Source: Paenibacillus sp. BSR1-1 (lineage in GTDB: Bacteria > Bacillota > Bacilli > Bacillales > Cytobacillaceae). From it: a DNA stretch of 64,000 nt. The notes beneath the pieces were generated by a model. The model saw nothing but the letters and a program-made list of their open reading frames with translations. It had not been told where the DNA came from and searched no databases. The stretch is taken from positions 558,001 through 622,000 of the forward strand of contig NZ_JAQMWQ010000001.1 in NCBI RefSeq assembly GCF_030403775.1. Direction: 5' to 3'. Numbering within the stretch: position 1 is the stretch's first letter; each line of letters starts with the position of its first letter. A program made the translations under genes and the position numbers. Of the stretch, positions 1-8,164 are shown piece after piece.

Positions 1-55
1 AATCGTTTCGAAATCCATCCGTTTCTCCTTATTCTATTTCCATTATTTTAGATGC

Positions 56-997
56 TTATTTTGTAATAAATTGGTGAAGCGCTTCTTTATTTTTTTCGAC
101 ATCAATATCTAATACCGCTCCCTCTCCTTCTATACGTGGTTCCGTAAAGCTATTTTCAACAGGTATCCTTAATGTTTCAACATTTCCTCTTTTATCAGAA
201 AAGAAATCTTTAGCCATAAAAATCATGTCAGAAGTTTTCATATTTGTATTAACGTACGGGGCAACGACTCCAACTAGTTTTGGGAGTTTTGTAATGGTTT
301 GAAATCCACTTAATTGGTCTCTAATCGCTTTTACTGCCTTTTGCTGCCGCTCTACTCGCCCAAAATCCCCCATGGCATCATGTCGAAAACGAACATACCC
401 CAGCATCTGTGTGCCATTTAATCGTTGCAGACCGGGCTCTAGGGTCATGTAAATATTCTTTTCCATTTTTTTCTCAACATCAATTTCTACTCCATTTGGG
501 AAAGCTTCATCGATAAGCTGCACAAAGCCCTGAAAATCAACAATCGCATAATATTGCAAGTCAATATCAAAATTTTGTTTGATGGTTTGTCTCATTAATT
601 CTGGACCTCCACGGGCAAAGGCAGAATTTATTTTATGTTTTCCATGGTCCGGAATCTCCACATAACTGTCACGCATAATCGAAGTAAGCTTGAAGGTGCC
701 TTTATCTTCGTTATAATGAGCAATCATAATCGTATCGGCTCTGGCTTTTTCTTTTCCTCGTGCATCACTTCCAAGCAATAAAATATTGGTGTCGCCATAC
801 TGATCCTTCTTGCCTTCAAATGTATAAACAACCTTCGATTCCTTCTGGTCTTTATTTATCTTTTTTAAAGATTGATTAACTCCTTGCTTAAATTGATAAT
901 AAGCATATCCTGCCACACCGCCAATTAGTAATAAGAATACAAGCAAAATGGACGTCCATCTTCTCTTTTTCTTTTTTTGATGTTTTTCAGACCTCAA
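56..997 (-). CDS. LCP (LytR-CpsA-Psr) family cell-wall polymer ligase
   Basis: The protein has about 313 residues: a basic N-terminus (KKKKRRW), one membrane segment at roughly residues 15-35, and an extracytoplasmic LCP domain. Family motifs seen are NILLLGSDAR, ADTIMIAHY, SIMRDSYVEIPDHGKHKINSA and GYVRFRHDAMGDFGRVERQQ. Family members (TagTUV) transfer teichoic acids and other polyprenyl-linked glycopolymers to peptidoglycan outside the membrane. TTG at 997 was chosen because AGGTGAT lies just upstream; a GTG three codons earlier sits inside that SD. Which TagT/U/V paralogue it matches cannot be told by eye. Confidence 0.9.
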   Translation of the reverse strand: MRSEKHQKKKKRRWTSILLVFLLLIGGVAGYAYYQFKQGVNQSLKKINKDQKESKVVYTFEGKKDQYGDTNILLLGSDARGKEKARADTIMIAHYNEDKGTFKLTSIMRDSYVEIPDHGKHKINSAFARGGPELMRQTIKQNFDIDLQYYAIVDFQGFVQLIDEAFPNGVEIDVEKKMEKNIYMTLEPGLQRLNGTQMLGYVRFRHDAMGDFGRVERQQKAVKAIRDQLSGFQTITKLPKLVGVVAPYVNTNMKTSDMIFMAKDFFSDKRGNVETLRIPVENSFTEPRIEGEGAVLDIDVEKNKEALHQFITK

Positions 998-1148
998 TGT
1001 AATCACCTATCTCGTCCATGTATTTTCCGTTCATCTATCTATAGCCTTATTTTCTTTTTCAAGGTTTCTTCTTTAATTCATTTTCCCCTATCGGATATCC
1101 TTCTATTAATAAAAACTTTCTCACGAAAATGAGAAAATTTGCAATAAA

Positions 1149-1172
1149 AAAGCTCGCTTTTAAGCGAGTTTT
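1149..1172. terminator. Orphan terminator-like inverted repeat
   Basis: Near-perfect palindrome with core CTCGCTT-TT-AAGCGAG. The stronger U-tract (CTTTTTTATTG) is on the minus strand, yet no leftward gene lies immediately to its right. It sits between the divergent LCP and yhjD-like genes. Confidence 0.4.
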
Positions 1173-1190
1173 CTAAAAAGGAATGCAGTA

Positions 1191-1219
1191 TTGCTTTTAA
1201 TGACACTTTTAGGTAAAAT
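1191..1219 (+). promoter_or_regulatory. Putative sigma-A promoter for the yhjD-like gene
   Basis: TTGCTT (1191-1196), a 17-bp spacer and TAAAAT (1214-1219), about 50 bp upstream of the start codon at 1268. Confidence 0.5.
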
Positions 1220-1267
1220 AAAATAAGAACACTTGTTCTTTTCTTAGGTAGAAAGGTGTGGTGGTAA

Positions 1268-1633
1268 ATGACCAGGATTCCAGAGAATGATCGCGACATC
1301 ATGGAAAAAGCCATCTATTTACCGATGGTTTTAATCGTCTTAAATCGGGACTTAGAAGTTGTGGATAAAAGCCCCTTCAAATTAAAAAAACCTTATTTGG
1401 ATTTAATTGAGGAGACAATGAAGGAAATCCAGAGGGAACTCTCGGAGGTAAAACAATATATGAAAAAGAACAATCTTCAGGTAATTGAAACAAAACGGGA
1501 CGATGCCTTTACAATGTTCATGTTTATTTATAAAGGATATGAAGAAAACCATAATTACTTTAATCCTAGAATTCGCAATAAAGTTCAAGAATTAATGGAG
1601 CTATATTTATTAAAAAAACACCTGTCCCGTTAA
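1268..1633 (+). CDS. yhjD: YhjD-like conserved protein
   Basis: A 121-residue soluble protein starting MTRIPENDRDI. It is mostly helical, has a charged centre and no signal peptide. Sequence and its place beside comK resemble B. subtilis YhjD, a Bacillus protein of unknown function. The ATG at 1268 follows AGAAAGGTGTGG, an acceptable SD. It stands alone, divergent from the LCP gene and convergent with comK. The symbol is assigned from remembered family likeness and position, not from a search. Confidence 0.7.
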   Translation: MTRIPENDRDIMEKAIYLPMVLIVLNRDLEVVDKSPFKLKKPYLDLIEETMKEIQRELSEVKQYMKKNNLQVIETKRDDAFTMFMFIYKGYEENHNYFNPRIRNKVQELMELYLLKKHLSR

Positions 1634-1652
1634 AGGATAATAATTAGCCGGT

Positions 1653-2225
1653 TTACTCTTCACCCTTCGAGAATTTACCAGCATATTCATGGGTACTTTC
1701 TGAGGCTTGTAACGTCTTGGGAACGTGCAGCAAGTAAGTTAACTTTCTTCCCTTAAGTTCAATTCTTTGTAAAATGGTTGATTTTAATAATGCTGTTCTT
1801 AATAATTGAGTTTCAATTGTAGAGCATGAAACCGGAAAAAGATAAGATTGTTTATTATGGAAAGTAATCAGCGTTTGGTTTGCCCCTGAACGACGGTAGT
1901 CCTTAATATGCGCCTGTGAGAGCCAAATACATTCAGGAATGCTAGGTGATGCAGTTGGAAAAAAGAAAATGTGATTAGTCGGTTCAATGGCAATTGGGTT
2001 TTTGCGATTATAACCAGTTAATTTTCGCGTTCCCCTTTTCCGGCTTTCATAATCGACACCAAAGTAATCACAGCTATTTTTTATAATATCTAATGGTTTA
2101 AACGGAGACAGGAAACAATCCTCCACTTCATAAATCTGGGAATAAATTTTACTTCCATAAACGACAGGCTTCAAAAACATGGTGCATGAACTAATCTCAT
2201 ATTCTTCAATTTGCTGCTCTTTCAA
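1653..2225 (-). CDS. comK: Competence transcription factor ComK
   Basis: ComK is the master activator of DNA uptake and competence genes and binds AT-boxes in the DNA minor groove. The 190-residue protein aligns along its length with B. subtilis ComK: EEYEISSCTMFLKP near the N-terminus, then FKPLDIIKNSCDYFGVDYESRK, ITFHNKQSYLFPVS and the ETQLLRTALLK segment. TTG at 2225 is preferred because AAAGGAG lies nine bases upstream; an in-frame TTG at 2234 directly abuts that SD. The C-terminus after about residue 175 is short and charged. A sigma-A promoter lies upstream. Confidence 0.9.
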   Translation of the reverse strand: MKEQQIEEYEISSCTMFLKPVVYGSKIYSQIYEVEDCFLSPFKPLDIIKNSCDYFGVDYESRKRGTRKLTGYNRKNPIAIEPTNHIFFFPTASPSIPECIWLSQAHIKDYRRSGANQTLITFHNKQSYLFPVSCSTIETQLLRTALLKSTILQRIELKGRKLTYLLHVPKTLQASESTHEYAGKFSKGEE

Positions 2226-2307
2226 TCCATTCAACTCCTTTTCATACTCCTAATTCAACCATATCTTACCACTTTTATTTTTCCAATTCCTCCACTTTTC
2301 TGAATTG

Positions 2308-2336
2308 TTATTAATTATTCACATTTTATCTGTCAA
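2308..2336 (-). promoter_or_regulatory. Putative sigma-A promoter of comK
   Basis: On the minus strand TTGACA (2336-2331), 17 bp, then TAATAA (2313-2308). The flanks are very AT-rich as expected of a comK promoter, but I found no exact AAAA-N5-TTTT pair for ComK boxes. Confidence 0.55.
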
Positions 2337-2423
2337 GTAAAAATGTTTCTGAAAATTAAAATAATTTAATGATATTATTCAAAAAAACCCATATAATTAA
2401 AAAAAGCATCAGAGGTGATTTTC

Positions 2424-2660
2424 ATGAGTGAAAAATCATACACGGAACTAATGAAACTTGGTGCCATGAAACGAAATCGACTGAAGGAAAATTTTGTCCA
2501 GGATTTATACATTGATATGCTCCTATCAGAAATCCAGCTAACAGTTGAAAAGGAAAAATTATTACGAAAAATCGACTATGCCATTGACCATCGGGACAAA
2601 AAGTCATTTCTTCATCTATCAGGACAGCTTAAAGAAATTAACAAACGATTTGGAACTTGA
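2424..2660 (+). CDS. yhzC: IDEAL-domain protein, YhzC-like
   Basis: A 78-residue protein whose C-terminal half (LYIDMLLSEIQL...LLRKIDYAIDHRDKKSFLHLSGQLKEI) fits the short IDEAL domain found in Bacillus regulators. The B. subtilis yhzC gene also neighbours comK. ATG at 2424 is chosen because AGAGGTGA lies six bases upstream; the GTG at 2415 is part of that SD. The gene is divergent from comK. The function of the family member is not established. Confidence 0.75.
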   Translation: MSEKSYTELMKLGAMKRNRLKENFVQDLYIDMLLSEIQLTVEKEKLLRKIDYAIDHRDKKSFLHLSGQLKEINKRFGT

Positions 2661-2674
2661 GCCTTCGGATTAAT

Positions 2675-2721
2675 AAAAAGTGCCAGCCTTTCAGCTAAAC
2701 GTGACAGGCTGGCACTTTTTT
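2675..2721. terminator. Bidirectional terminator
   Basis: AAAAAGTGCCAGCC pairs with GGCTGGCACTTTTT around an 18-base loop. It has T-tracts on both strands and sits between convergent genes ending at 2660 and 2735. Confidence 0.85.
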
Positions 2722-2734
2722 GATTGTATTGCAA

Positions 2735-2977
2735 TTAGGAACTACGAACAAATACGGAAACCCCGAAGTTTCCAAATACCTCTTGGAATTCTCTCTCAAA
2801 GCCGTTTTCTAATAAGCATCTTTGAGCACGTGAAAAACGATCATTTCGGTCTAAAAGATCCCGACATGGATTCGCACTGCCAATAACAGTAGCTTGTACA
2901 ATTCTCCGAGGGGCTCTACTGTTACTTGAGTTTCTTTCCCAAATAATGACCACAATATCTGGTGAATTATTCACCAT
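2735..2977 (-). CDS. Uncharacterised 80-residue protein
   Basis: I do not recognise this family. The protein is soluble and rich in Asn, Arg and Ser, starts MVNNSPDIVVIIWERNSS and has two cysteines (NPCRDLL, AQRCLLENGF). ATG at 2977 is chosen because AAAGGGGG lies a few bases upstream; an ATG 15 bases earlier has no SD. It shares the bidirectional terminator with the IDEAL gene. The good SD, terminator and compact fit between genes support a real gene. No function is claimed. Confidence 0.65.
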   Translation of the reverse strand: MVNNSPDIVVIIWERNSSNSRAPRRIVQATVIGSANPCRDLLDRNDRFSRAQRCLLENGFEREFQEVFGNFGVSVFVRSS

Positions 2978-3026
2978 AGCACCCCCTTTCATTCCGTTTC
3001 TATATTAGATGAAAGGAGGACAAGGC

Positions 3027-3092
3027 TTGTCTAATGAAAATATCTATTTATTTGCCTATATTTACATAAATAGGCTGATGACAAAGTGTTAG
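3027..3092 (+). CDS. Possible 21-residue micropeptide
   Basis: TTG at 3027 is preceded by AAAGGAGGA with seven-base spacing, close to the ideal SD. The frame encodes MSNENIYLFAYIYINRLMTK plus Cys and then TAG. It is hydrophobic and aromatic in the middle. Its end overlaps the inverted repeat at 3072-3102. No known family. It could be a chance frame beside a purine-rich stretch. Confidence 0.3.
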   Translation: MSNENIYLFAYIYINRLMTKC

Positions 3093-3102
3093 TCATCAGC
3101 CT
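3072..3102 (-). terminator. Inverted repeat after yhfN
   Basis: AGGCTGATGAC / GTCATCAGCCT, an 11-bp perfect stem just downstream of the yhfN stop. The U-tract is weak (ATTTATG). Confidence 0.55.
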
Positions 3103-3114
3103 GCATATACATTG

Positions 3115-4383
3115 TTACTTTCCATTCTTTATTTGATATTCTTCCAACATTGAAATCCGGTCAAGCATGGAAGGATGGGTATATCTAAAAATTTTCACTA
3201 ATAGCGGAGGTTTTACCTGGCTTAAACCAGATCGGGTCAATTCCTGAAATGAAGTAATGGCAGCTTCAGGGTTTTTGGTCATCTCAATAGCATACCGATC
3301 TGCCCTTGTTTCCTGATACCGTGAAGCCAAATTTGTCAGCGGACTTGCCGCAAATAGCAGCATGGATATGATCATAAAAAATAACGGGAGAGACCTTATA
3401 TCTCTAACATCTGAGATTTTCAATTCTTTTCCCCAGCGTTTAACTGTCCAATTCATAAATCTATACGTCAGATATAAACCCAATAGTGAAATTAATAAGT
3501 ACCCTGCTATCCCCCAATAAATATGCTTTTCAACATAATGACACATTTCATGTGCCATGATAAATAAGATTTGGTCGTCTGTCAGCTTATTCAAGGTCGT
3601 ATCCCAGAGAACAATCCTGGCGTTTGAACCAATCCCGGTAACATAAGCATTTAATGAATTCGTTTTATCCGCCATATTCACTTCAAAAACATGTTGGGCA
3701 GGAATATGAGCCTTTTCAGCGAGTGCTAATATTTTCGTCTCTAATTCTTTATTTTTTAATGGATAAAAGTCATTGTAGAGTGGGTCAATGACAACCGGCT
3801 GCAAGAACATCATAAATAAAGTAAAAGGTATGGATAACAGCCAGCCGTATAGCCACCAGCGCTTTTGGCTTTTTTTCATCAGCCAGTATAAGACCGGTAC
3901 AATAATCAACCATGTTCCGTAATTAAGCCAAAAGTCAATTAGCTCATCCTTCATCCATGACGGGAAGGTCTGGGTAGAAATATGATAGGTTTTAGATAAA
4001 GAATAACTTATATAATTCAAAGGTAAAGTGGCCAGGAAGGCAAAAAATGATAACCAAATCAAATAGATGGGAGTTTGCAAGAATTTATACTTTGCAGAGC
4101 TTTCTGCCCACCGCTTAAAGACCCTGGAAAAACCAAATAGTAAAATTAGAAAATAGAAAAGCCACTCAAAAGGCGTTGAAAGGAAAAATAATAAATTTCT
4201 TATTTTTGAATACTCTTCACTCAACATAAGCTCTCTGCCATTTAAAAAAGTTGCAGGATCCGCTTTAGTTCCTTGATATTCAAATGGCAGCTTTGGGTCG
4301 GCAAGATAGAATAAATACCAATAAAAAAACAACCCATATAGGCAAAAGGCCAAAACCGCATAGAACCCCATTTTTCTGACCAT
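3115..4383 (-). CDS. yhfN: M48-family membrane metallopeptidase (YhfN type, Ste24-like)
   Basis: A 422-residue polytopic membrane protein with the zinc protease motif HEMCHYVEKH (HExxH) at about residues 278-287 and a downstream ETRADRYAIE zinc-ligand region. Membrane segments lie at the N-terminus (GFYAVLAFCLYGLFFYWYLF), in the middle and after the HExxH. The arrangement matches Ste24-type CAAX proteases with a luminal catalytic chamber; the bacterial substrate is unknown. ATG at 4383 follows AAAGGGGGACAAAATC; a TTG eight codons earlier has no good SD. Single gene with its own terminator. Confidence 0.9.
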   Translation of the reverse strand: MVRKMGFYAVLAFCLYGLFFYWYLFYLADPKLPFEYQGTKADPATFLNGRELMLSEEYSKIRNLLFFLSTPFEWLFYFLILLFGFSRVFKRWAESSAKYKFLQTPIYLIWLSFFAFLATLPLNYISYSLSKTYHISTQTFPSWMKDELIDFWLNYGTWLIIVPVLYWLMKKSQKRWWLYGWLLSIPFTLFMMFLQPVVIDPLYNDFYPLKNKELETKILALAEKAHIPAQHVFEVNMADKTNSLNAYVTGIGSNARIVLWDTTLNKLTDDQILFIMAHEMCHYVEKHIYWGIAGYLLISLLGLYLTYRFMNWTVKRWGKELKISDVRDIRSLPLFFMIISMLLFAASPLTNLASRYQETRADRYAIEMTKNPEAAITSFQELTRSGLSQVKPPLLVKIFRYTHPSMLDRISMLEEYQIKNGK

Positions 4384-4456
4384 GATTTTGTCCCCCTTTG
4401 TGTACAACCTCTCTATACATAGTGTAGTAAAAAATCGATGATTTAGAACTGGACAT

Positions 4457-4482
4457 AAAAAAAAGCCAGCAAATTACTGGCT
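4457..4482 (-). terminator. Terminator of azlCD
   Basis: AGCCAG-TAATTTG-CTGGCT followed by eight T residues on the minus strand; it overlaps the azlD stop codon. Confidence 0.8.
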
Positions 4483-4789
4483 ACAATAAATAAGAATATA
4501 GAGCAAGAACGGCTATAGAACCAAGCACAACAACAATGACATTAGCTCCTAAAAATGCGGCAATAAATGCGGCAGCAGCCCCTAAAATACCATACCAAAT
4601 ATCATCTTTTTGAATAAAAATAATCGCAGGGAAAATTAATGCACCGAGTGTTGCATAGGGTACATTTTTTAATACGCCTTGAATAAAAGGGGGAAGCTCT
4701 TTCCCCTTAAAGAGAACAAAGGGCAGCATGCGGGGAATATAGGTAACCAATCCCATTCCAACAATCATCCAAACGATTTCACTTCTCAT
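4481..4789 (-). CDS. azlD: Branched-chain amino acid exporter small subunit AzlD
   Basis: A 102-residue, four-helix membrane protein of the AzlD family (MIVGMGLVTYIPRMLPFVLF, then PPFIQGVLKNVPYATLGALIF). With AzlC it forms a LIV-E type exporter of branched-chain amino acids and analogues. The start ATG at 4789 lies inside the end of azlC; the frames overlap by 11 nt, indicating translational coupling. AGGTGC upstream serves as SD. Confidence 0.9.
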   Translation of the reverse strand: MRSEIVWMIVGMGLVTYIPRMLPFVLFKGKELPPFIQGVLKNVPYATLGALIFPAIIFIQKDDIWYGILGAAAAFIAAFLGANVIVVVLGSIAVLALYSYLL

Positions 4790-5510
4790 GTCCAGCACCT
4801 CTGTATTTAGCTTTGATGACTTCTGCTGACTCAATAAGGATGGCAGATAAAAGGGTTGCCGTCACAATAGACCACCCTTGCGCCATGATGTGTCCAATAG
4901 TAAAAATGGAATTAAAAATGGCCCCAAAAACCGCCAGAACAATAACTTTAACATTATTTTTCATCGAAGGAACCAAAAGACCTATAAACATCGCATACAA
5001 AGCCACAGCCATACTATCTTGCAAGGTTTGAGGAAGATTTGCTCCAATTAAATGACCTACTCCAGAAAAAACAACCCAGCTCGTATAGGAAACGGATATA
5101 ACCCCAAACAGAAAGCCTGTCGATGCAGTGCCCTCTTTAGTAGCGACGACAGAAAAAGTTTCATCTGTTATGCCGAAAGAATAGATTAACTTACTAATTA
5201 ATTGGTCTTCTTCACATTTTTCATTTAAAGATGTACTCATTAAAAAATGGCGAATGTTTACGATGAAAGTCGTTAAGATAATCTCGAAAATCCCCGTCCC
5301 ATAGGCAATTAAACTTAATGAAATATATTGAGATGCGCCGGCAAACACAATAAGACTCATTAATACTGTTTCATAAATTGATAGCCCCGAAGTTTTTGCG
5401 AGGAGACCAAAAGTCAGTGCAATCGGAAAATAGCCAATCCCGATACTGATTCCTGCTTGAAGCCCTTTTTTAAAATCTGATGATTCCTTGCCTAATGCCA
5501 AATCTGCCAA
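4779..5510 (-). CDS. azlC: Branched-chain amino acid exporter large subunit AzlC
   Basis: A 243-residue polytopic membrane protein of the AzlC/YgaZ family. Motifs seen are GISIGIGYFPIALTFGLLA, FAGASQYISLSLIAYG, VNIRHFLMSTSL and FGITDETFSV. It is the main permease subunit exporting branched-chain amino acids. The start is TTG at 5510 behind AAGGGGGG with seven-base spacing. It forms a two-gene operon with azlD. No azlB-type regulator is nearby. Confidence 0.92.
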   Translation of the reverse strand: MADLALGKESSDFKKGLQAGISIGIGYFPIALTFGLLAKTSGLSIYETVLMSLIVFAGASQYISLSLIAYGTGIFEIILTTFIVNIRHFLMSTSLNEKCEEDQLISKLIYSFGITDETFSVVATKEGTASTGFLFGVISVSYTSWVVFSGVGHLIGANLPQTLQDSMAVALYAMFIGLLVPSMKNNVKVIVLAVFGAIFNSIFTIGHIMAQGWSIVTATLLSAILIESAEVIKAKYRGAGHEK

Positions 5511-5582
5511 CTTTATTCCCCCCTTGTTTCAAACACACAATTAAGAATAAATTTTAGCAAATTTTTAGAAATTAATAAACAT

Positions 5583-5609
5583 AAAAAAACATGGCAGGCT
5601 GCCATGTTT
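5583..5609 (-). terminator. Terminator of enoyl-CoA hydratase gene
   Basis: AAACATGGCA-GCC-TGCCATGTTT followed by a T-tract on the minus strand; it overlaps the stop codon. Confidence 0.75.
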
Positions 5610-6384
5610 ATTTGCCTTTAAATACTGGTTTTCTTTTCTCAGCGAAGGCCTGCAAAGCTTCTATCCGATCTTCAGTTGGAAGCGTCACCTCATAGGCTTT
5701 TTGCTCGATTTGCAGACCAGTGCTTAGATCAGTATTCATACCATTTTTGATTGCAAATTTCGCTTGCTGTAAAGCTACTGGCCCATTTGCTAGCAGCCCG
5801 GAACAAAAAGCGATACTTTCTGAGAGGAGCTGTTTCCACTCAACAACCTTTGTCAATAACCCATAACTAAACGCCTCGTCAGCAGTAAGCCTGCGTGCGG
5901 TTAAAATGAGCTCCAACGCTTTGGCTTGACCAATTAATCTTGGCAGGCGCTGAGTTCCTCCTGCACCAGGTATAATCGCTAGACTTGTCTCCGTTAATCC
6001 CATTATTGCAACATTTGCAGCAATGCGAAAATCGCAGGCAAGGGCGAGTTCCATTCCACCGCCAAAGGCAAAGCCGTTAATAGCAGCTACAGTCGGCTGC
6101 GGCAGTTGATCAATAGCATTAAAAACCTCATTAATTTTGTATAAATTTCGTTTTACTTGTTCATCGGTAAGGTTTTTTCGCTCTTTTAAATCAGCCCCCA
6201 CACTAAAGGCTTTTTCCCCCGCTCCTCTAAAAATAACAGCGCGGATTTCTGGATTGATACGAATGTCTTCTACCTTTCTTTGCAGCTCAAGTAAAGTTTC
6301 ATAATTGAAAGCATTTAGTGCTTCCGCACGATTAATCGTAACAACGGCAATATGATTCTCTAAATTCACTAAAATTTGCTCCAT
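5608..6384 (-). CDS. Enoyl-CoA hydratase/isomerase family protein
   Basis: A 258-residue crotonase-fold protein. The oxyanion-hole segments are EKAFSVGADLKERKN and INGFAFGGGMELALACDFRI. The catalytic-loop region TETSLAIIPGAGGTQRLPRL contains the first-glutamate position of hydratases. It probably hydrates 2-enoyl-CoAs in beta-oxidation. ATG at 6384 follows AAGGAG with eight-base spacing. It lies downstream of lcfB on the same strand, although a terminator (6423-6447) separates them. The same ligase-then-hydratase order recurs at 33370-35927. Confidence 0.85.
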   Translation of the reverse strand: MEQILVNLENHIAVVTINRAEALNAFNYETLLELQRKVEDIRINPEIRAVIFRGAGEKAFSVGADLKERKNLTDEQVKRNLYKINEVFNAIDQLPQPTVAAINGFAFGGGMELALACDFRIAANVAIMGLTETSLAIIPGAGGTQRLPRLIGQAKALELILTARRLTADEAFSYGLLTKVVEWKQLLSESIAFCSGLLANGPVALQQAKFAIKNGMNTDLSTGLQIEQKAYEVTLPTEDRIEALQAFAEKRKPVFKGK

Positions 6385-6422
6385 AACTTCCACTCCTTTT
6401 TAATCCTCTTTAAAAATTCGAA

Positions 6423-6447
6423 AAAGGCAAGCCAAAAGCCTGCCTTT
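6423..6447 (-). terminator. Terminator of lcfB
   Basis: Minus strand AAAGGCAGGC-TTTTG-GCTTGCCTTT followed by TT; a 10-bp stem with one G-U pair. Confidence 0.7.
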
Positions 6448-6462
6448 ATTTTAAAAAATATA

Positions 6463-8025
6463 TTATTTTACTGCCGTTTCTGTTAGTTGTGTTTTTAATG
6501 CACGTCTTAATATTTTCCCAGTTGTATTCTTTGGAAGCTCATCTAAAAATTCAATTGATGATGGAACTTTATATTTAGCCAAGTGTTCTTTACAATACTC
6601 AAGTAATCGTTCAGGTGTAAGCTCAGGATTTTTACTAACAACAAAAGCTTTTACGGCTTCTCCCTGATTAGGATCAGGAACACCGAGAACCGCTGCTTCT
6701 ACAACATCCTCGTGATTATAGATGACTTCCTCTACCTCACGCGGATAAACATTATATCCGCCAACAATAATTAAATCTTTTTTCCGATCGACAATATAAA
6801 AATAGCCATCTTCATCCATTCTAGCTATATCACCAGTATAAAGCCATCCATTCTTAATTGTAGCTGCCGTTTCCTCTGGCATTTTATAATAGCCTTTCAT
6901 TACATTAGGACCACGAACGATTAACTCCCCAGCCTCTCCAAAAGGCACCTCTTCACCCAGCTCGTTCACCACCTTGTTTTCTACATTAACAATAGTAGTT
7001 CCAATCGAACCAGGCTTCCGTGGACGATCCAGTGGGTTAAAGCATGTTACCGGGGATGCCTCAGATAAGCCGTATCCTTCAGAAACTAAAACATTAAATT
7101 TCTGCTCAAAATTCTTTAAAAGGGCAACTGGCATTGATGCACCCCCAGAAATACATAAACGCAATGTTTTTAAATCACCTGGGCTCCCCTCTGGAAGTTG
7201 ATAAAGGAAATTATACATAGTTGGGACGCCTGCAAAAACAGTAGCTTGAAATTCTTTTGCAAGACTAAAAATTTCCTTAGGGCTGAACCTTGGGGCAATC
7301 AATAGTGTCGCACCGTTCAATAATGGTGCATTCAAGGCTACCGTTAAGCAAAAAACATGGAACATTGGCAGAGTTGTGATAACCCGGTCATCGTTGTTCA
7401 TTTTTAAATATTCCCCAACATCATTAGCATTGCTATATAAATTCTTATGGGTCAGCATGGCTCCCTTTGGTATTCCTGTTGTTCCTGAAGTATAGAGAAT
7501 AATGGCTGTATCATCGTCATTTAGCTCAGGACCCTTAAAGCTTAAATCACCGAGCGCTAATACATCTGTAAACGATTTCAATTTTGGAAACACTGATAGA
7601 TTTTGCAATTCTGACTGTACCATACCCTTTGGGTTCGTTTCACAAAAGACGTAATGTTCAACTTTTGGCAGCAAAGTATGCACTTTTTCAGCCAAGGGAA
7701 TCGCTAAGTCAAGGGCTACAACTGCTTTAACATCGCCATTATTTAAGATATAGCCAATTTCTTCCGCTGTATAGATTGGATTAACGGGTATAACCGTTGC
7801 TCCTAGTCTTAATGCCCCGTATAAGCTGATGACAAAATGTGGAGAGTTTCCCAACAATAAAGCAATATGATCCCCTTGCTTGACCCCTAATTTTTCTAAC
7901 CCTGATGCAAACTTTGTAATCGAACCATCCAATTCGGCATAGGTACTGGACTGCCCCATAAAATAATAGGCTGGTTTATTCGCATAGTCCTTAGCTGTTT
8001 GATAAAGCTGTGATGATAGATTCAT
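6463..8025 (-). CDS. lcfB: Long-chain fatty-acid-CoA ligase
   Basis: A 520-residue acyl-CoA synthetase of the ANL superfamily. The AMP-binding P-loop is [18 protein letters not shown], followed by [29 protein letters not shown] and the C-terminal lysine segment [11 protein letters not shown]. It activates long-chain fatty acids to acyl-CoA for degradation or lipid use, and is close to B. subtilis LcfB (YhfL). The ATG follows AAAGGGGGAG. Upstream lie a consensus sigma-A promoter and a perfect FadR operator, so long-chain acyl-CoA should induce it. Confidence 0.92.
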   Translation of the reverse strand: MNLSSQLYQTAKDYANKPAYYFMGQSSTYAELDGSITKFASGLEKLGVKQGDHIALLLGNSPHFVISLYGALRLGATVIPVNPIYTAEEIGYILNNGDVKAVVALDLAIPLAEKVHTLLPKVEHYVFCETNPKGMVQSELQNLSVFPKLKSFTDVLALGDLSFKGPELNDDDTAIILYTSGTTGIPKGAMLTHKNLYSNANDVGEYLKMNNDDRVITTLPMFHVFCLTVALNAPLLNGATLLIAPRFSPKEIFSLAKEFQATVFAGVPTMYNFLYQLPEGSPGDLKTLRLCISGGASMPVALLKNFEQKFNVLVSEGYGLSEASPVTCFNPLDRPRKPGSIGTTIVNVENKVVNELGEEVPFGEAGELIVRGPNVMKGYYKMPEETAATIKNGWLYTGDIARMDEDGYFYIVDRKKDLIIVGGYNVYPREVEEVIYNHEDVVEAAVLGVPDPNQGEAVKAFVVSKNPELTPERLLEYCKEHLAKYKVPSSIEFLDELPKNTTGKILRRALKTQLTETAVK

Positions 8026-8040
8026 AACTCTCCCCCTTTT

Positions 8041-8060
8041 ATGAATGAATACTCATTCAT
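8041..8060. promoter_or_regulatory. FadR (YsiA) operator
   Basis: ATGAATGAATACTCATTCAT matches the B. subtilis FadR consensus (WTGAATGAMTANTCATTCAW) at every position. It lies between the lcfB promoter and the start codon, where a bound repressor would block elongation or initiation. Confidence 0.88.
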
Positions 8061-8080
8061 TTAATGAATTTTCTAAATAT

Positions 8081-8109
8081 ATTATATTTAAAGAATTTTA
8101 TGTATTCAA
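8081..8109 (-). promoter_or_regulatory. Sigma-A promoter of lcfB
   Basis: On the minus strand TTGAAT (8109-8104), 17 bp, TATAAT (8086-8081). The predicted transcript start lies about 15 bp before the FadR operator. Confidence 0.75.
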
Positions 8110-8124
8110 GTATAACATGGAAAA

Positions 8125-8159
8125 AATAAAAAAACGCGATGCTAAAATACATCGCGTTT
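8125..8159 (-). terminator. Terminator of lplJ
   Basis: AAACGCGATG / CATCGCGTTT, a 10-bp stem, followed by a seven-T run on the minus strand. Confidence 0.85.
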
Positions 8160-8164
8160 CATTC

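Noticed and set aside
2235..2414. ComK boxes (AAAA-N5-TTTT) in the comK promoter
   Set aside because: The region is AT-rich, but no strict pair with proper spacing was found.
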